Part shown: positions 1-7,114 of the stretch, piece by piece
Position numbering within the stretch: position 1 is the first letter of the stretch
Layout: each line of letters begins with the position of its first letter
Assembly: GCA_017470325.1 (NCBI GenBank)
Contig: JAFUES010000073.1
Coordinates: 1-15,376, forward strand
DNA: 15,376 bases
Origin: Oscillospiraceae bacterium
GTDB taxonomy: Bacteria > Bacillota_A > Clostridia > Oscillospirales > Oscillospiraceae
Direction: 5' to 3'
The notes under the pieces: model-generated
The model's input: only the letters and a program-made list of their open reading frames with translations
Databases searched by the model: none
What the model was told of the DNA's origin: nothing
Program-made: the position numbers and the translations under genes

Positions 1-6
1 GAAAGC

Positions 7-1434
7 TCAGTTTTCTGTTTTCGGAAAAAGGTCTTTGTAAAAGCCCAGCGCCATGCCGCCGATCAAGAAGAAGAACAGCGGGCGGATGTCAATGTCGGTA
101 AAGAAGCAGGCTTCGAACATCCCATAGGTCAGCGACGCGATGGGCGACAGGGCCAGCACCTTGACGGAGTTGGGGATCTGCGTCTCTCCGGCGAAGAGCA
201 GCCGAAGCAGCTTGCGGAGCACCAGCACGCAGAAGCTCAGGGCCAGGGCCAGGCCGGGCAGGCCCGTCAGGATCAGGATCTGCAGCAGGAAGTTATGAAA
301 ATGAGGTACGGGACTCTTGCGCTGGAGGAGGGCGTTGGTCACGCCCATGGAGTCCTTGCTCAGACAGCCCCGCAGCAGGATCAGCGGATCCTCCCGGATG
401 GTGAGGAAGGCGCAGCGGTAGATCTCCAACCGCTTGGAGGAGAGGGTGTTGAGCCGGTCATACAGGGAAGGGCTGCTCGCGGCGGCCAGCGGCACGGCGA
501 CGGGCGCGTCTTCTCCCACGAAATAGGCCAGCTCCGCAGGAGCGCTCTGCGCGGCTTCCGCGGAGGAGCGGACGGACTCGGAGATCCTGCTCAGCACGTC
601 GGTACACAGATCGAAGCTCTTGTAAATCAAGGGCGCCGTGATCACGAATACCAGGATCAGCAGCAGGGCGAGCACCGCTTTGCGCCGCCCCTTCAGCGCC
701 CGGCGGCAAAGGAGCACCGCCAACAGTCCGGCGGTCACGGACAGGGCGACCCGAACGCTGCGGGTATAGGTGATACCGATCACGGCCCAGTTGACCAGTG
801 CGCAGAGGACGATCGGGATCCGCCAGAGCTTTTTGCGGCAGGCAAAGAATTGATAGAGCATCAGCAGTACACCGGTCATAAACCAGTAGGCGGTGGAGTC
901 CACATTGGTGTCCAGGATGTTGATGCGCTCATAGCCGGACTTGGTGGCCATGCCGATCAGCCCCTCGGTAATGGGGTTGATGAATTGGCGGCGCAGGACA
1001 AAAGCGGCCAGACAGAGAAGTCCCAGCAGGAAATAGTAGCCGCCGGCGACAGCGCTGAACCAGTCCAGAAAGCGGCGGCGTCCGTCGGCATCCAATACCA
1101 GACCCAGGACAAACATGGGCAGCATCAGTGACAGGTCAAAGCAGAGGTATTGATCGTCCACCAGCGCCAAATTGTGGTTGAGCATGCGGGAGAGCAAAAA
1201 CCAAAGCCAGTAAAATACCAGCAGCTTGAATTCCGTCCCATCCCGGAAGCGGCGGAAATACAGCACGCCGGCGACCACCACCGGTACGGCCGCCGAATAA
1301 TAGGTGCCGCGCAGGCTCTGGTACAGATAAAAATGCGCCTGAGAGAACATATAGAACATGTACAGCAGATAGACTGCCGCAGCCAGTGCAAATCTGCGCC
1401 GACTCTCCGGACTGTGATTTTGAGAAATGGTCAT
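7..1434 (-). CDS. O-antigen ligase / Wzy-like polysaccharide polymerase family membrane protein
   Basis: This 475-residue protein is almost entirely hydrophobic, with about ten to twelve predicted membrane segments and one large outward loop at about residues 272-378. The loop holds RLEIYR (335-340) and ends in HFHNFLLQ (378-385) followed by TGLPGL (390-395). An arginine in the loop and a terminal H-N-x-x-L-Q-x-x-x-x-x-G pattern are typical of the Wzy_C / O-antigen ligase superfamily, as is TRSVRVA (224-230) at the end of a membrane segment. Members join or polymerise lipid-linked glycans, or attach them to acceptors, on the outer face of the membrane. The start is supported by AAAGGA about eight bases upstream. 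The gene begins 44 bases after the stop of the other minus-strand gene, so they are probably co-transcribed. The substrate cannot be told; in a Gram-positive it could be a capsule, a wall polymer or a glycoprotein glycan. Confidence 0.72.
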   Translation of the reverse strand: MTISQNHSPESRRRFALAAAVYLLYMFYMFSQAHFYLYQSLRGTYYSAAVPVVVAGVLYFRRFRDGTEFKLLVFYWLWFLLSRMLNHNLALVDDQYLCFDLSLMLPMFVLGLVLDADGRRRFLDWFSAVAGGYYFLLGLLCLAAFVLRRQFINPITEGLIGMATKSGYERINILDTNVDSTAYWFMTGVLLMLYQFFACRKKLWRIPIVLCALVNWAVIGITYTRSVRVALSVTAGLLAVLLCRRALKGRRKAVLALLLILVFVITAPLIYKSFDLCTDVLSRISESVRSSAEAAQSAPAELAYFVGEDAPVAVPLAAASSPSLYDRLNTLSSKRLEIYRCAFLTIREDPLILLRGCLSKDSMGVTNALLQRKSPVPHFHNFLLQILILTGLPGLALALSFCVLVLRKLLRLLFAGETQIPNSVKVLALSPIASLTYGMFEACFFTDIDIRPLFFFLIGGMALGFYKDLFPKTEN

Positions 1435-1478
1435 AATGGGAGTCCTTTCCCTTCTATATAGCGCGGGTATGGGTATGC

Positions 1479-2936
1479 TCAGCTTCCGCTGTACAGCACA
1501 ACGCTGTCTTTATTATAATAGGTAGCCATGGCCAGGTTCCGCCAGTCCTGGGGGTCGGTGGTCACGTCATCCATGTAGAGCACATAGGGCTGGCAGGGGA
1601 AGGGCTCCAGTACGGCGTCCCGGACCGCGGCGTCCTCCAATAGGGCAAAGCGGTCCCCGGCCGCCGCATGATAGGCCTGCGCTTCGCCCGAACGCATGGC
1701 GCCCAGGGCCATCAGGGAAGTGAAGCCGCCGCTACGCACGAACAGCAGGCAGCACAGCAGGCAGGCCGCGCCGGAAGCCAGAGTGGGCCACAGCGCCGCC
1801 TGACCGGCAAGGCCGGGCCGCGCCTGCTTTCTTGCGGCGATCCAGCCCAGCCAATAGACCAGGTTGATCACCAGCAGCAGGACATAGGCATAATAGATGA
1901 TGTTGATCAGCCGCTGATCGCCGGCGGTGCCCATGGCGTACAGACCGGGGCAAAACATGGCGGACAGGAGGCAATAGGAATAGACCGTGACCAGGGCGGG
2001 AAAACGAAATGCGCGTCCTGTGCCTTTGAGGGCCGGCCAGAGCAGGACGCCCAGAAATACAAGGGCCCCCGCCAGGGGAAGATGAAACCAGCGCGCGCTG
2101 TACACCGCGGCCCAGCGGAAGGACTGCAGCACCGCCCACACCGCGTTCGGCGTGTTGTCCAGGGCGCTTTGCCTGACGGCGTTGCCCGGGGCGGCCATGC
2201 TGATCACGAAGGCGATCAGCAGGCACAGGGTGGGCGGGAGCAGCCGCTTCCAGGCCCCGTTTTTCAGGACAGCCAGCAGCAGGATGGAGCTGATCGCCAC
2301 GATGGAGCAGCTGAGGGCGGTCACATAGTTCCCGCCGCCCAGTACGGCGGTCAACAGGCACAGCAGGATCATCCGCCCGACGCCGCCCAGGCGGCACAGC
2401 CGGAGACCGAGGGCGAAGGCCAGCAGAGCCAGACCGTAAAAGAAGGTATAGTAGACAGCGCCGTTATACCAGAAAAAAGCCTGTACCGGCGAGGGGACCA
2501 GTTGGATGCACAGCAGGGCACAGACCGCGGCGATACAGCCGCTGAGGGCCCGCGGCAGACCGAAGACCCCGGAAAACAGAGCCGGGCAGAGACAGAAGCC
2601 GCCGCACAGCAGGCTCAGCAGCATCAGCAGCGGCGTGAAGAAATAATACTGTGTACCGAAGACGGCCGGCTGTACCGACATGAGAAAGACGGCGGAAAAG
2701 GTGCCCTGCCAGCCAAAATAAGTGGCTTTCACCTGCGCGAGCCCGGCGGCGAGGGCAGAGAGGACTGAGCCGGCCTCTCCGAAAGCGGCATGGGCTGCGG
2801 CCCCGTAGGAGAAGTCGTCCGCGCAGGGGACGGCGAAACGGCCGACCATCAGCAGCGGGACCAGACTCGGCAGCAGGGCGGCCAGCAGCAGACAAAACAG
2901 CAGCCTGTATGAAATTCCTTTTTTTTGATCGCTCAT
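1479..2936 (-). CDS. Multi-pass membrane protein, DUF6056-like (GT-C-like), probable surface glycan function
   Basis: From the ATG at 2936 the protein has 485 residues, beginning MSDQKKG and then a first membrane segment at about 11-32. CADDFSYG (38-45) follows in the first outward loop, then YFGWQGTF (73-80). An acidic D-D pair after the first membrane helix, a W-x-G motif, many further helices and a hydrophilic C-terminal domain of about 60 residues (PYVLYMDD, DWRNLAMATYYNKDS) recall DUF6056 proteins, which resemble GT-C glycosyltransferases that use lipid-linked sugars. That assignment is from memory of the family, not a search. An in-frame ATG at 2984 would add 16 residues, but these are encoded by a tandem DNA repeat. 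Neither start has a clear Shine-Dalgarno sequence, so the start is uncertain. It is the first gene of a two-gene minus-strand unit with the ligase-like gene. Confidence 0.62.
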   Translation of the reverse strand: MSDQKKGISYRLLFCLLLAALLPSLVPLLMVGRFAVPCADDFSYGAAAHAAFGEAGSVLSALAAGLAQVKATYFGWQGTFSAVFLMSVQPAVFGTQYYFFTPLLMLLSLLCGGFCLCPALFSGVFGLPRALSGCIAAVCALLCIQLVPSPVQAFFWYNGAVYYTFFYGLALLAFALGLRLCRLGGVGRMILLCLLTAVLGGGNYVTALSCSIVAISSILLLAVLKNGAWKRLLPPTLCLLIAFVISMAAPGNAVRQSALDNTPNAVWAVLQSFRWAAVYSARWFHLPLAGALVFLGVLLWPALKGTGRAFRFPALVTVYSYCLLSAMFCPGLYAMGTAGDQRLINIIYYAYVLLLVINLVYWLGWIAARKQARPGLAGQAALWPTLASGAACLLCCLLFVRSGGFTSLMALGAMRSGEAQAYHAAAGDRFALLEDAAVRDAVLEPFPCQPYVLYMDDVTTDPQDWRNLAMATYYNKDSVVLYSGS

Positions 2937-2947
2937 ACGTATACCAT

Positions 2948-2985
2948 TATAATAATGTACAGCATCTATAATAATGTACAGCATC
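2948..2985. repeat. Perfect 19-base tandem direct repeat
   Basis: TATAATAATGTACAGCATC occurs at 2948-2966 and again, unchanged and directly adjacent, at 2967-2985. It lies between the minus-strand promoter and the likely start codon at 2936, so it is in the 5' untranslated region of the glycan gene pair. It may be a paired operator site or a recent slippage duplication. The period of 19 bases is close to two helical turns, which would put two bound proteins on the same DNA face; that is inference. Confidence 0.85.
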
Positions 2986-3002
2986 CGGCTTCATGTTTTT
3001 TC

Positions 3003-3031
3003 ATCATAGCATAAGCGCCTCAAAAAATCAA
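3003..3031 (-). promoter_or_regulatory. Sigma-A-type promoter for the minus-strand glycan genes
   Basis: On the minus strand TTGATT (3031-3026) is followed by 17 bases and TATGAT (3008-3003). TGC directly before the -10 box makes it an extended -10 element. The predicted start is near 2996, which leaves a leader of about 60 bases holding the 19-base tandem repeat. The promoter is divergent from the S10 promoter, with about 88 bases between the two -35 boxes. Confidence 0.65.
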
Positions 3032-3077
3032 TTCCGGGAGCCGGAAAACGGAGCCGGCGGCCTTGTTAGCCCTGCAC

Positions 3078-3116
3078 AAAATTTCTGAAAAATTTTCTGC
3101 AAAAATCACGAAATTT
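3078..3116 (+). promoter_or_regulatory. Phased A/T tracts, probable UP element of the S10 promoter
   Basis: Four short A/T tracts are centred near 3081, 3092, 3103 and 3113, about 10.5-11 bases apart, directly upstream of the -35 box. A/T tracts at this spacing bend DNA and can contact the alpha C-terminal domain of RNA polymerase, a known feature of strong ribosomal promoters. The tracts are seen in the sequence; their role is inferred. Confidence 0.55.
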
Positions 3117-3119
3117 CTC

Positions 3120-3148
3120 TTGACAGAATGGTTACAGATTGGTATACT
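3120..3148 (+). promoter_or_regulatory. S10 operon promoter
   Basis: TTGACA (3120-3125) matches the consensus -35 box exactly. After 17 bases comes TATACT (3143-3148), one mismatch from the consensus -10 box. Transcription should start near 3154-3156, about 310 bases before rpsJ. It is the best promoter in the window and probably drives the whole cluster. Confidence 0.85.
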
Positions 3149-3320
3149 AACGAAGCGCCTGTGCGAAAAGCAGGGGCGTACTATGCGATGAAGCGGGAGA
3201 TTGCTCGGCTTTCCGAGGTAACTTTCGTGGAGTATGTCCGGTGCCGGAGGTATATCCGGCACGCAATCGGGCGGCTGAAACCTATCCTGTACACGCGTAT
3301 ATCGCGCGGACGGGGGATCG

Positions 3321-3346
3321 ACCGGCCATCTGGCCGGTTTGTTTTT
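3321..3346 (+). terminator. Intrinsic terminator inside the S10 leader
   Basis: ACCGGCCA (3321-3328) and TGGCCGGT (3331-3338) form a perfect GC-rich stem (7 bp with a four-base loop in practice). It is followed by TTTGTTTTT (3338-3346). It lies about 165 bases after the predicted transcription start and 118 bases before rpsJ, so it must be read through for the operon to be expressed. This points to attenuation. A clear antiterminator is not visible; weak competing pairings exist between CCGGT at 3238-3242 and the 5' arm. Confidence 0.75.
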
Positions 3347-3449
3347 CGGACGCGGTCTGATACGCACGGTTGTGTGTACAGGAAATGTTTCATCCGTACG
3401 ACCCACAAAAGGCGGTCCCCAATGCCGCCGAGAAAATCGTACGAAAAAG

Positions 3450-3455
3450 AAGGAG
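3450..3455 (+). promoter_or_regulatory. Ribosome binding site that fixes the rpsJ start
   Basis: AAGGAG ends eight bases before the ATG at 3464. The reading frame is open far upstream, to 3128 inside the promoter, so this site together with the family length is what places the true start at 3464. Confidence 0.85.
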
Positions 3456-3463
3456 AAAACCAA

Positions 3464-3781
3464 ATGGCAAGCAACAACAAGAACATGATCCGTATCCGCC
3501 TGAAGGCTTACGATCATCAGCTGATCGACAAGGCCGCCGAGACCATCGTCGAGGCCGCCAAGCGCACCGATGCGAAGGTTTCCGGTCCCATCCCCCTGCC
3601 CACCAAGACCGAGATCGTCACCATCCTGCGCGCCGTCCACAAGTACAAGGACAGCCGTGAGCAGTTCGAGCGCCGCACCCACAAGCGCCTGATCGACATC
3701 ATGAGCCCCACCCAGAAGACGGTCGAAGCCCTGATGAATCTGGAAGTCCCCGCCGGTGTGGAGATCGAGATCAAGCTCTGA
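3464..3781 (+). CDS. rpsJ: 30S ribosomal protein S10
   Basis: S10 (uS10) binds the 3' domain of 16S rRNA in the head of the small subunit. It also acts as NusE in transcription antitermination together with NusB. The product has 105 residues, the usual length (102-105). GPIPLPTK (41-48) and [16 protein letters not shown] (64-79) are the classic S10 signature segments, and the C-terminus GVEIEIKL is typical. The open frame runs 112 codons further upstream, but that stretch includes the promoter and leader, has unrelated codon use and is not part of S10. It is the first gene of the operon. Because S10 is NusE, the level of this protein could feed back on termination in its own leader; that is speculation. 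Confidence 0.97.
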   Translation: MASNNKNMIRIRLKAYDHQLIDKAAETIVEAAKRTDAKVSGPIPLPTKTEIVTILRAVHKYKDSREQFERRTHKRLIDIMSPTQKTVEALMNLEVPAGVEIEIKL

Positions 3782-3931
3782 TCCACAGCACAGCATACCT
3801 TATTTAATTAACCCAAACAAGTAAATGACCCATAGTCCGCAGCTTGCGAATGCGGACGGGTTAAGTTGCCAGCCTCTGGACGGGACCACCCGGGCTAAGC
3901 GAGGCAACCAATAACCGAAGGAGGAAATACA
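3782..3931 (+). promoter_or_regulatory. Structured rpsJ-rplC intergenic region, candidate RNA regulatory element
   Basis: This 150-base gap is long for this operon and contains two strong stems. The first is GTCCGCA (3835-3841) with TGCGGAC (3851-3857), extended past a three-base bulge by CCC/GGG (3829-3831 with 3858-3860). The second is GTTGCC (3865-3870) with GGCAAC (3903-3908), enclosing AGCC (3871-3874) with GGCT (3893-3896) and CGGG (3881-3884) with CCCG (3889-3892). Six-base bulges interrupt each side of the second stem. It ends nine bases before the rplC binding site AAGGAGG (3918-3924). It may be a ribosomal-protein binding site or an mRNA processing point. An AT-rich patch at 3800-3811 does not form a convincing promoter. 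Confidence 0.5.
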
Positions 3932-4660
3932 ATGAAGAAAGCCATCATTGGCAAGAAGGTCGGCATGACGCAGATCTTCGACGAGGCCGGCAAGGTCATT
4001 CCGGTCACCGTCATCGAAGCGGGCCCCTGCGTGGTCGTGCAGAAGATGACTGTGGAAAAGGAAGGCTATGACGCCGTCCAGTTCGGCTACGAGGAAGTAG
4101 CCGAGAAGAAGCTCTCCAAGCCTGAGCAGGGTCACCTGAAGAAGGCGGGCGTGGGCATGGTCAAGCATCTCAAGGAGTTCCGCCTTGAGGACAGCAGCAA
4201 GCTGGAAGTCGGCGACGTGGTCAAGGCCGACATTTTTGCCGAGGGCGACAAGGTCGACGTCACCGGCACCAGCAAGGGCAAGGGCTACGCCGGCGTCGTC
4301 AAGCGCTACGGCCAGGGCCGCACCCCCACCAGCCACGGCGGCGGTCCCGTTCACCGTCACGCCGGTTCCATGGGCTCCAGCACCGATCCTTCCCGCATTT
4401 TCCCGGGCAAGAAGCAGGCGGGCCACATGGGCGTTGAGCAGGTCACCGTCCAGAACCTGGACATCGTGAAGATCGATCCCGAACTGAACATGATCGCCGT
4501 CCGCGGCGCCGTTCCCGGCCCCAAGGGCAGCATCGTGTACATTAAGAACACCGCCAAGACCCAGCCGGTCAAGAAGGGCGAGGGCGCCGGTGTCAGCGTC
4601 AACCCGCAGAAGGCTTCCGCGCGTGTCAACCCGCAGAAGGCCTCCGCACGTACAAAGTAA
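3932..4660 (+). CDS. rplC: 50S ribosomal protein L3, with C-terminal repeat extension
   Basis: L3 (uL3) is an early-assembly protein of the large subunit, and its central extension reaches towards the peptidyl transferase centre. The product has 242 residues; most bacterial L3 proteins have 205-215. The start [16 protein letters not shown], the long loop at about 112-148 ([19 protein letters not shown], then [15 protein letters not shown]) and GKKQAGHMG (159-167) are diagnostic. The core ends near residue 210. The rest is a Gly/Lys-rich linker followed by two copies of VNPQKASAR (223-231 and 232-240) and TK. The start is backed by AAGGAGG seven bases upstream. The preceding gap holds strong RNA stems, so rplC may have its own translational control. 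Confidence 0.97.
   Translation: MKKAIIGKKVGMTQIFDEAGKVIPVTVIEAGPCVVVQKMTVEKEGYDAVQFGYEEVAEKKLSKPEQGHLKKAGVGMVKHLKEFRLEDSSKLEVGDVVKADIFAEGDKVDVTGTSKGKGYAGVVKRYGQGRTPTSHGGGPVHRHAGSMGSSTDPSRIFPGKKQAGHMGVEQVTVQNLDIVKIDPELNMIAVRGAVPGPKGSIVYIKNTAKTQPVKKGEGAGVSVNPQKASARVNPQKASARTK
4598..4651 (+). repeat. 27-base tandem duplication in the 3' end of rplC
   Basis: Two adjacent 27-base copies (4598-4624 and 4625-4651) encode the same nine residues, VNPQKASAR. They differ at two bases, both in the third position of alanine codons, so the protein repeat is exact although the DNA has drifted. Confidence 0.9.
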
Positions 4661-4679
4661 GGAAAGGAGAGCAGCATAA

Positions 4680-5303
4680 ATGCCTAAAGCTAACGTATTC
4701 AATATGGCAGGCGAGAAGATCGGCGAGATCGAGCTCTCCGAGGCCATCTTCGGCATCGAGCCGAACAAGAGCGTTCTGCATGATTCCGTCAAGAATCACC
4801 TGGCCAACTGCCGCCAGGGCACCCAGAGCGCACTCACCAAGGGTGAGGTTTCCTACACCACCAGAAAGCCCTGGCGTCAGAAGGGCACCGGCCGCGCCCG
4901 CGCCGGCTACGCAGGTTCTCCTGTGTGGTACCACGGCGGCGTAGCCTTTGCTCCCAAGCCCCGGGACTACAGCTACAGCCTCAACAAGAAGGTCAAGCGC
5001 CTGGCTCTCAAGTCTGCGCTGTCCGCCAAGGCCCAGGACAATGAGATCATCGTGATCGACGGCCTGGCCTGCGAAGAGATCAAGACCAAGGCTTTCAAGA
5101 GCTTCCTGGAGAAGATCGGCGTTGCGGGCAAGGCTCTGGTCGTCACCGAGAACGTGGACGAGAAGGTCGTCAAGTCCGCCCGCAACATCGCCGGCGTGAC
5201 CACCACCATCTCCACCATCCTCAGCCCCTATATGATTCTCACCGGCGGCACGATGGTCGTTGACAAGGCCGCGCTCGCCAAGATCGAGGAGGTGTACGCC
5301 TGA
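4680..5303 (+). CDS. rplD: 50S ribosomal protein L4
   Basis: L4 (uL4) binds domain I of 23S rRNA, and its extended loop lines the peptide exit tunnel. In E. coli it also represses its own S10 operon through the leader RNA. The product has 207 residues, the normal length. The tunnel loop [14 protein letters not shown] (63-76) followed by [21 protein letters not shown] (about 80-100) is diagnostic, as is [15 protein letters not shown] after it. A GGAAAGGAG-type binding site precedes the ATG. The stop codon overlaps the rplW start by one base (TGATG), so translation of the two is probably coupled. L4 is the natural candidate ligand for the structured leader, but the sequence does not prove it. 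Confidence 0.97.
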   Translation: MPKANVFNMAGEKIGEIELSEAIFGIEPNKSVLHDSVKNHLANCRQGTQSALTKGEVSYTTRKPWRQKGTGRARAGYAGSPVWYHGGVAFAPKPRDYSYSLNKKVKRLALKSALSAKAQDNEIIVIDGLACEEIKTKAFKSFLEKIGVAGKALVVTENVDEKVVKSARNIAGVTTTISTILSPYMILTGGTMVVDKAALAKIEEVYA

Positions 5304-5599
5304 TGAAGACCGCATATGATATCATCATTCGCCCCATCATCACCGAGCAGTCCATGGAGGACCTGGACATCAAGAAGTACGCTTTTGAGGTCGCCAAGGA
5401 CGCCAACAAGATCGAGATCAAGAAGGCTGTCGAAGAGATCTTCGACGTCAAAGTGATCAAGGTCACCACCATCAACGTCCAGGGCAAGGAAAAGCGTCAG
5501 GGCGCTTACCCCACGGGGAAGACCGCCTCCTGGAAAAAGGCTGTCGTCAAGCTCAGTGCCGACTCCAAGAACATTGAGCTGTTCGAAGGCATGGCATAA
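5303..5599 (+). CDS. rplW: 50S ribosomal protein L23
   Basis: L23 (uL23) sits at the exit of the peptide tunnel and is the docking point for trigger factor and the signal recognition particle. The product has 98 residues, normal for the family. The opening [15 protein letters not shown] and the following [20 protein letters not shown] are characteristic, as are the hairpin [15 protein letters not shown] and the C-terminal KKAVVKLS. The ATG shares its A with the rplD stop codon. AGGAGGTG, within the end of rplD, serves as the ribosome binding site. Confidence 0.96.
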   Translation: MKTAYDIIIRPIITEQSMEDLDIKKYAFEVAKDANKIEIKKAVEEIFDVKVIKVTTINVQGKEKRQGAYPTGKTASWKKAVVKLSADSKNIELFEGMA

Positions 5600-5613
5600 G
5601 GGAGGTAGAAAGA

Positions 5614-6450
5614 ATGTCTATTAAAACTTACAGACCGACCACCCCTTCCAGACGGCACATGACCGTCTCCGGCTTTGACGGCGTTGACAAGCATGCCAAG
5701 CCCGAGAAGTCCCTGGTTGAGGTTCTCAAGAAGAACGCCGGCCGCAACAACTACGGCCGCATCACCGTCCGCCATCAGGGCGGCGGCAACCGTCAGAAGT
5801 ACCGCGTGATCGACTTCAAGCGCAACAAGCTGGACATGGAAGCCAAGGTCCTGCGCCTGGAGTACGACCCCAACCGCAGCGCCTATATCGCCCTGGTGGA
5901 ATATGCCGACGGCGAGCGCCGCTATATCCTGGCTCCTGTTGGCCTGAACGTGGGTGACAGCATCGTCTCCTCCGCCTCCGCCGACATCAAGGCCGGTAAC
6001 GCCCTGCCTCTGGCGAACATCCCCGTGGGTACCGTTATCCACAACATCGAGCTCTACCCCGGCAAGGGCGCCCAGCTGGTGCGCAGCGCCGGTGTCGCCG
6101 CTCAGCTGATGGCCAAGGAAGCCGGCATGGCGACCGTCCGCCTCCCCTCCGGTGAGATGCGCAAGGTCCGCCTGGAGTGCATGGCCACCATCGGCCAGGT
6201 CGGCAACATCGACCACGCCAACGTCCACATCGGCAAGGCCGGCCGCAAACGCCACATGGGCATCCGTCCCACGGTCCGCGGCTCTGTCATGAATCCGGTG
6301 GATCACCCCCACGGCGGCGGCGAAGGCAAGTCCCCGGTTGGCCGTCCCGGCCCTGTAACTCCCTGGGGCAAGCCCGCGCTTGGTTACAAGACCCGCAAGA
6401 CGAAGAACCAGACCGATAAGTTCATCGTCAAGCGCCGCAACGCGAAGTAA
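5614..6450 (+). CDS. rplB: 50S ribosomal protein L2
   Basis: L2 (uL2) is a primary 23S rRNA binder needed for subunit joining and peptidyl transferase activity. The 278-residue length is standard. The N-terminal [16 protein letters not shown], the central [19 protein letters not shown] (about 43-61) and [16 protein letters not shown] (223-238) are strong signatures. His231 in the last motif corresponds to the conserved histidine near the catalytic centre (His229 in E. coli). The C-terminus [17 protein letters not shown] is typical. A GGGAGG binding site lies just before the ATG, 14 bases after rplW. Confidence 0.98.
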   Translation: MSIKTYRPTTPSRRHMTVSGFDGVDKHAKPEKSLVEVLKKNAGRNNYGRITVRHQGGGNRQKYRVIDFKRNKLDMEAKVLRLEYDPNRSAYIALVEYADGERRYILAPVGLNVGDSIVSSASADIKAGNALPLANIPVGTVIHNIELYPGKGAQLVRSAGVAAQLMAKEAGMATVRLPSGEMRKVRLECMATIGQVGNIDHANVHIGKAGRKRHMGIRPTVRGSVMNPVDHPHGGGEGKSPVGRPGPVTPWGKPALGYKTRKTKNQTDKFIVKRRNAK

Positions 6451-6464
6451 GGAGGGAAAGGTAA

Positions 6465-6737
6465 ATGAGCAGAAGTATTAAAAAGGGCCCCTTCGCCGCT
6501 CCCGAGCTGCTGAAGAGAGTCGACGAGATGAACAAGAGCGGCAACAAGCAGGTCATCAAGACCTGGAGCCGCGCCTCTACCATTTTCCCGTCCTTTGTCG
6601 GACACACCATCGCCGTCCATGACGGCCGCCGTCACGTGCCCGTGTATGTCACCGAGGATATGGTCGGCCACAAGCTGGGCGAGTTCGCCCCCACCCGTAC
6701 CTTCCGCGGCCATGCCGGCAGCAAGACCGGTAAGTAA
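6465..6737 (+). CDS. rpsS: 30S ribosomal protein S19
   Basis: S19 (uS19) sits in the head of the small subunit next to S13 and contacts the A-site finger and tRNA. The product has 90 residues, normal for the family. [10 protein letters not shown] at the start, [23 protein letters not shown] in the middle and [17 protein letters not shown] near the end are diagnostic. It follows rplB by 14 bases with a GGAGGG binding site. Confidence 0.97.
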   Translation: MSRSIKKGPFAAPELLKRVDEMNKSGNKQVIKTWSRASTIFPSFVGHTIAVHDGRRHVPVYVTEDMVGHKLGEFAPTRTFRGHAGSKTGK

Positions 6738-6749
6738 GGAGGAGAGAAA

Positions 6750-7097
6750 ATGGACGAGAAGAAAATTGCCCGTGCGGAGCACAAATACGCCCGTATTTCT
6801 CCCCGCAAGGTTGAAATCATCTGCAACATGATCCGCGGCAAGGACGCAAACGTCGCCATGGCTCTCATGCAGAACACTCCCAAGGCTGGCTGCGAGCTGA
6901 TGATCAAGGTGCTCAAGAGCGCCATGGCCAACGCCGAGAACAACCTGGAGATGGATCCTGAGAAGCTGTACGTCTGCGAGACCTACGCCGGCGCCGGCCC
7001 CATCCTCAAGCGGGGCATGCCCAGAGCGCAGGGCCGCATGTATCGCATCAACAAGCGCACCAGCCACATCATGATCGCTGTGGCTGAGAGAGACTGA
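6750..7097 (+). CDS. rplV: 50S ribosomal protein L22
   Basis: L22 (uL22) has a globular part on the ribosome surface and a beta-hairpin that lines the exit tunnel near the macrolide site. The product has 115 residues. [14 protein letters not shown] (11-24) and the tail [17 protein letters not shown] (about 95-111) are diagnostic. The hairpin tip reads [11 protein letters not shown] (86-96), where many Firmicutes have KRFRPRAMGR; this is lineage variation in the tunnel loop rather than a known resistance change. AGGAGG precedes the ATG. Confidence 0.97.
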   Translation: MDEKKIARAEHKYARISPRKVEIICNMIRGKDANVAMALMQNTPKAGCELMIKVLKSAMANAENNLEMDPEKLYVCETYAGAGPILKRGMPRAQGRMYRINKRTSHIMIAVAERD

Positions 7098-7114
7098 GGG
7101 AAGGAGGCAGAATT

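Larger units (their letters stand above)
3155..3463 (+). promoter_or_regulatory. Structured 5' leader of the S10 operon, candidate ribosomal-protein-responsive attenuator
   Basis: About 310 bases without a convincing gene, but rich in inverted repeats. Small hairpins lie at 3204-3217 (CTCGG/CCGAG) and 3241-3262 (GTGCCGGA/TCCGGCAC, perfect 8 bp). A long-range helix joins 3277-3281 to 3387-3391, 3285-3294 to 3374-3383 (10 bp, perfect) and 3295-3300 to 3360-3365; it encloses an intrinsic terminator at 3321-3346. A last stem, 3395-3401 with 3437-3443, encloses a smaller one (3411-3415 with 3425-3429) and ends seven bases before the rpsJ ribosome binding site. In E. coli the S10 leader is controlled by L4 through termination and translation. 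Here the layout suggests similar control, but the ligand protein is unknown and I do not claim homology. Confidence 0.6.

Noticed and set aside
2925..2953. TTGATC-17-TATAAT on the plus strand as a second upstream S10 promoter
   Set aside because: The -10 is perfect but part of it lies in the 19-base repeat, and it overlaps the start of the opposing gene. The promoter at 3120-3148 is better placed and stronger.
3128..3463. In-frame extension of rpsJ by 112 codons upstream
   Set aside because: It begins inside the promoter, has codon use unlike the ribosomal genes, and S10 is 102-105 residues with a good binding site at 3450-3455. The frame is open by chance in GC-rich leader DNA.
3778..3806. 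Possible internal promoter CTGATC-17-TATTTA before rplC
   Set aside because: Both boxes deviate from consensus and the -35 overlaps the rpsJ stop codon. Not enough to call.
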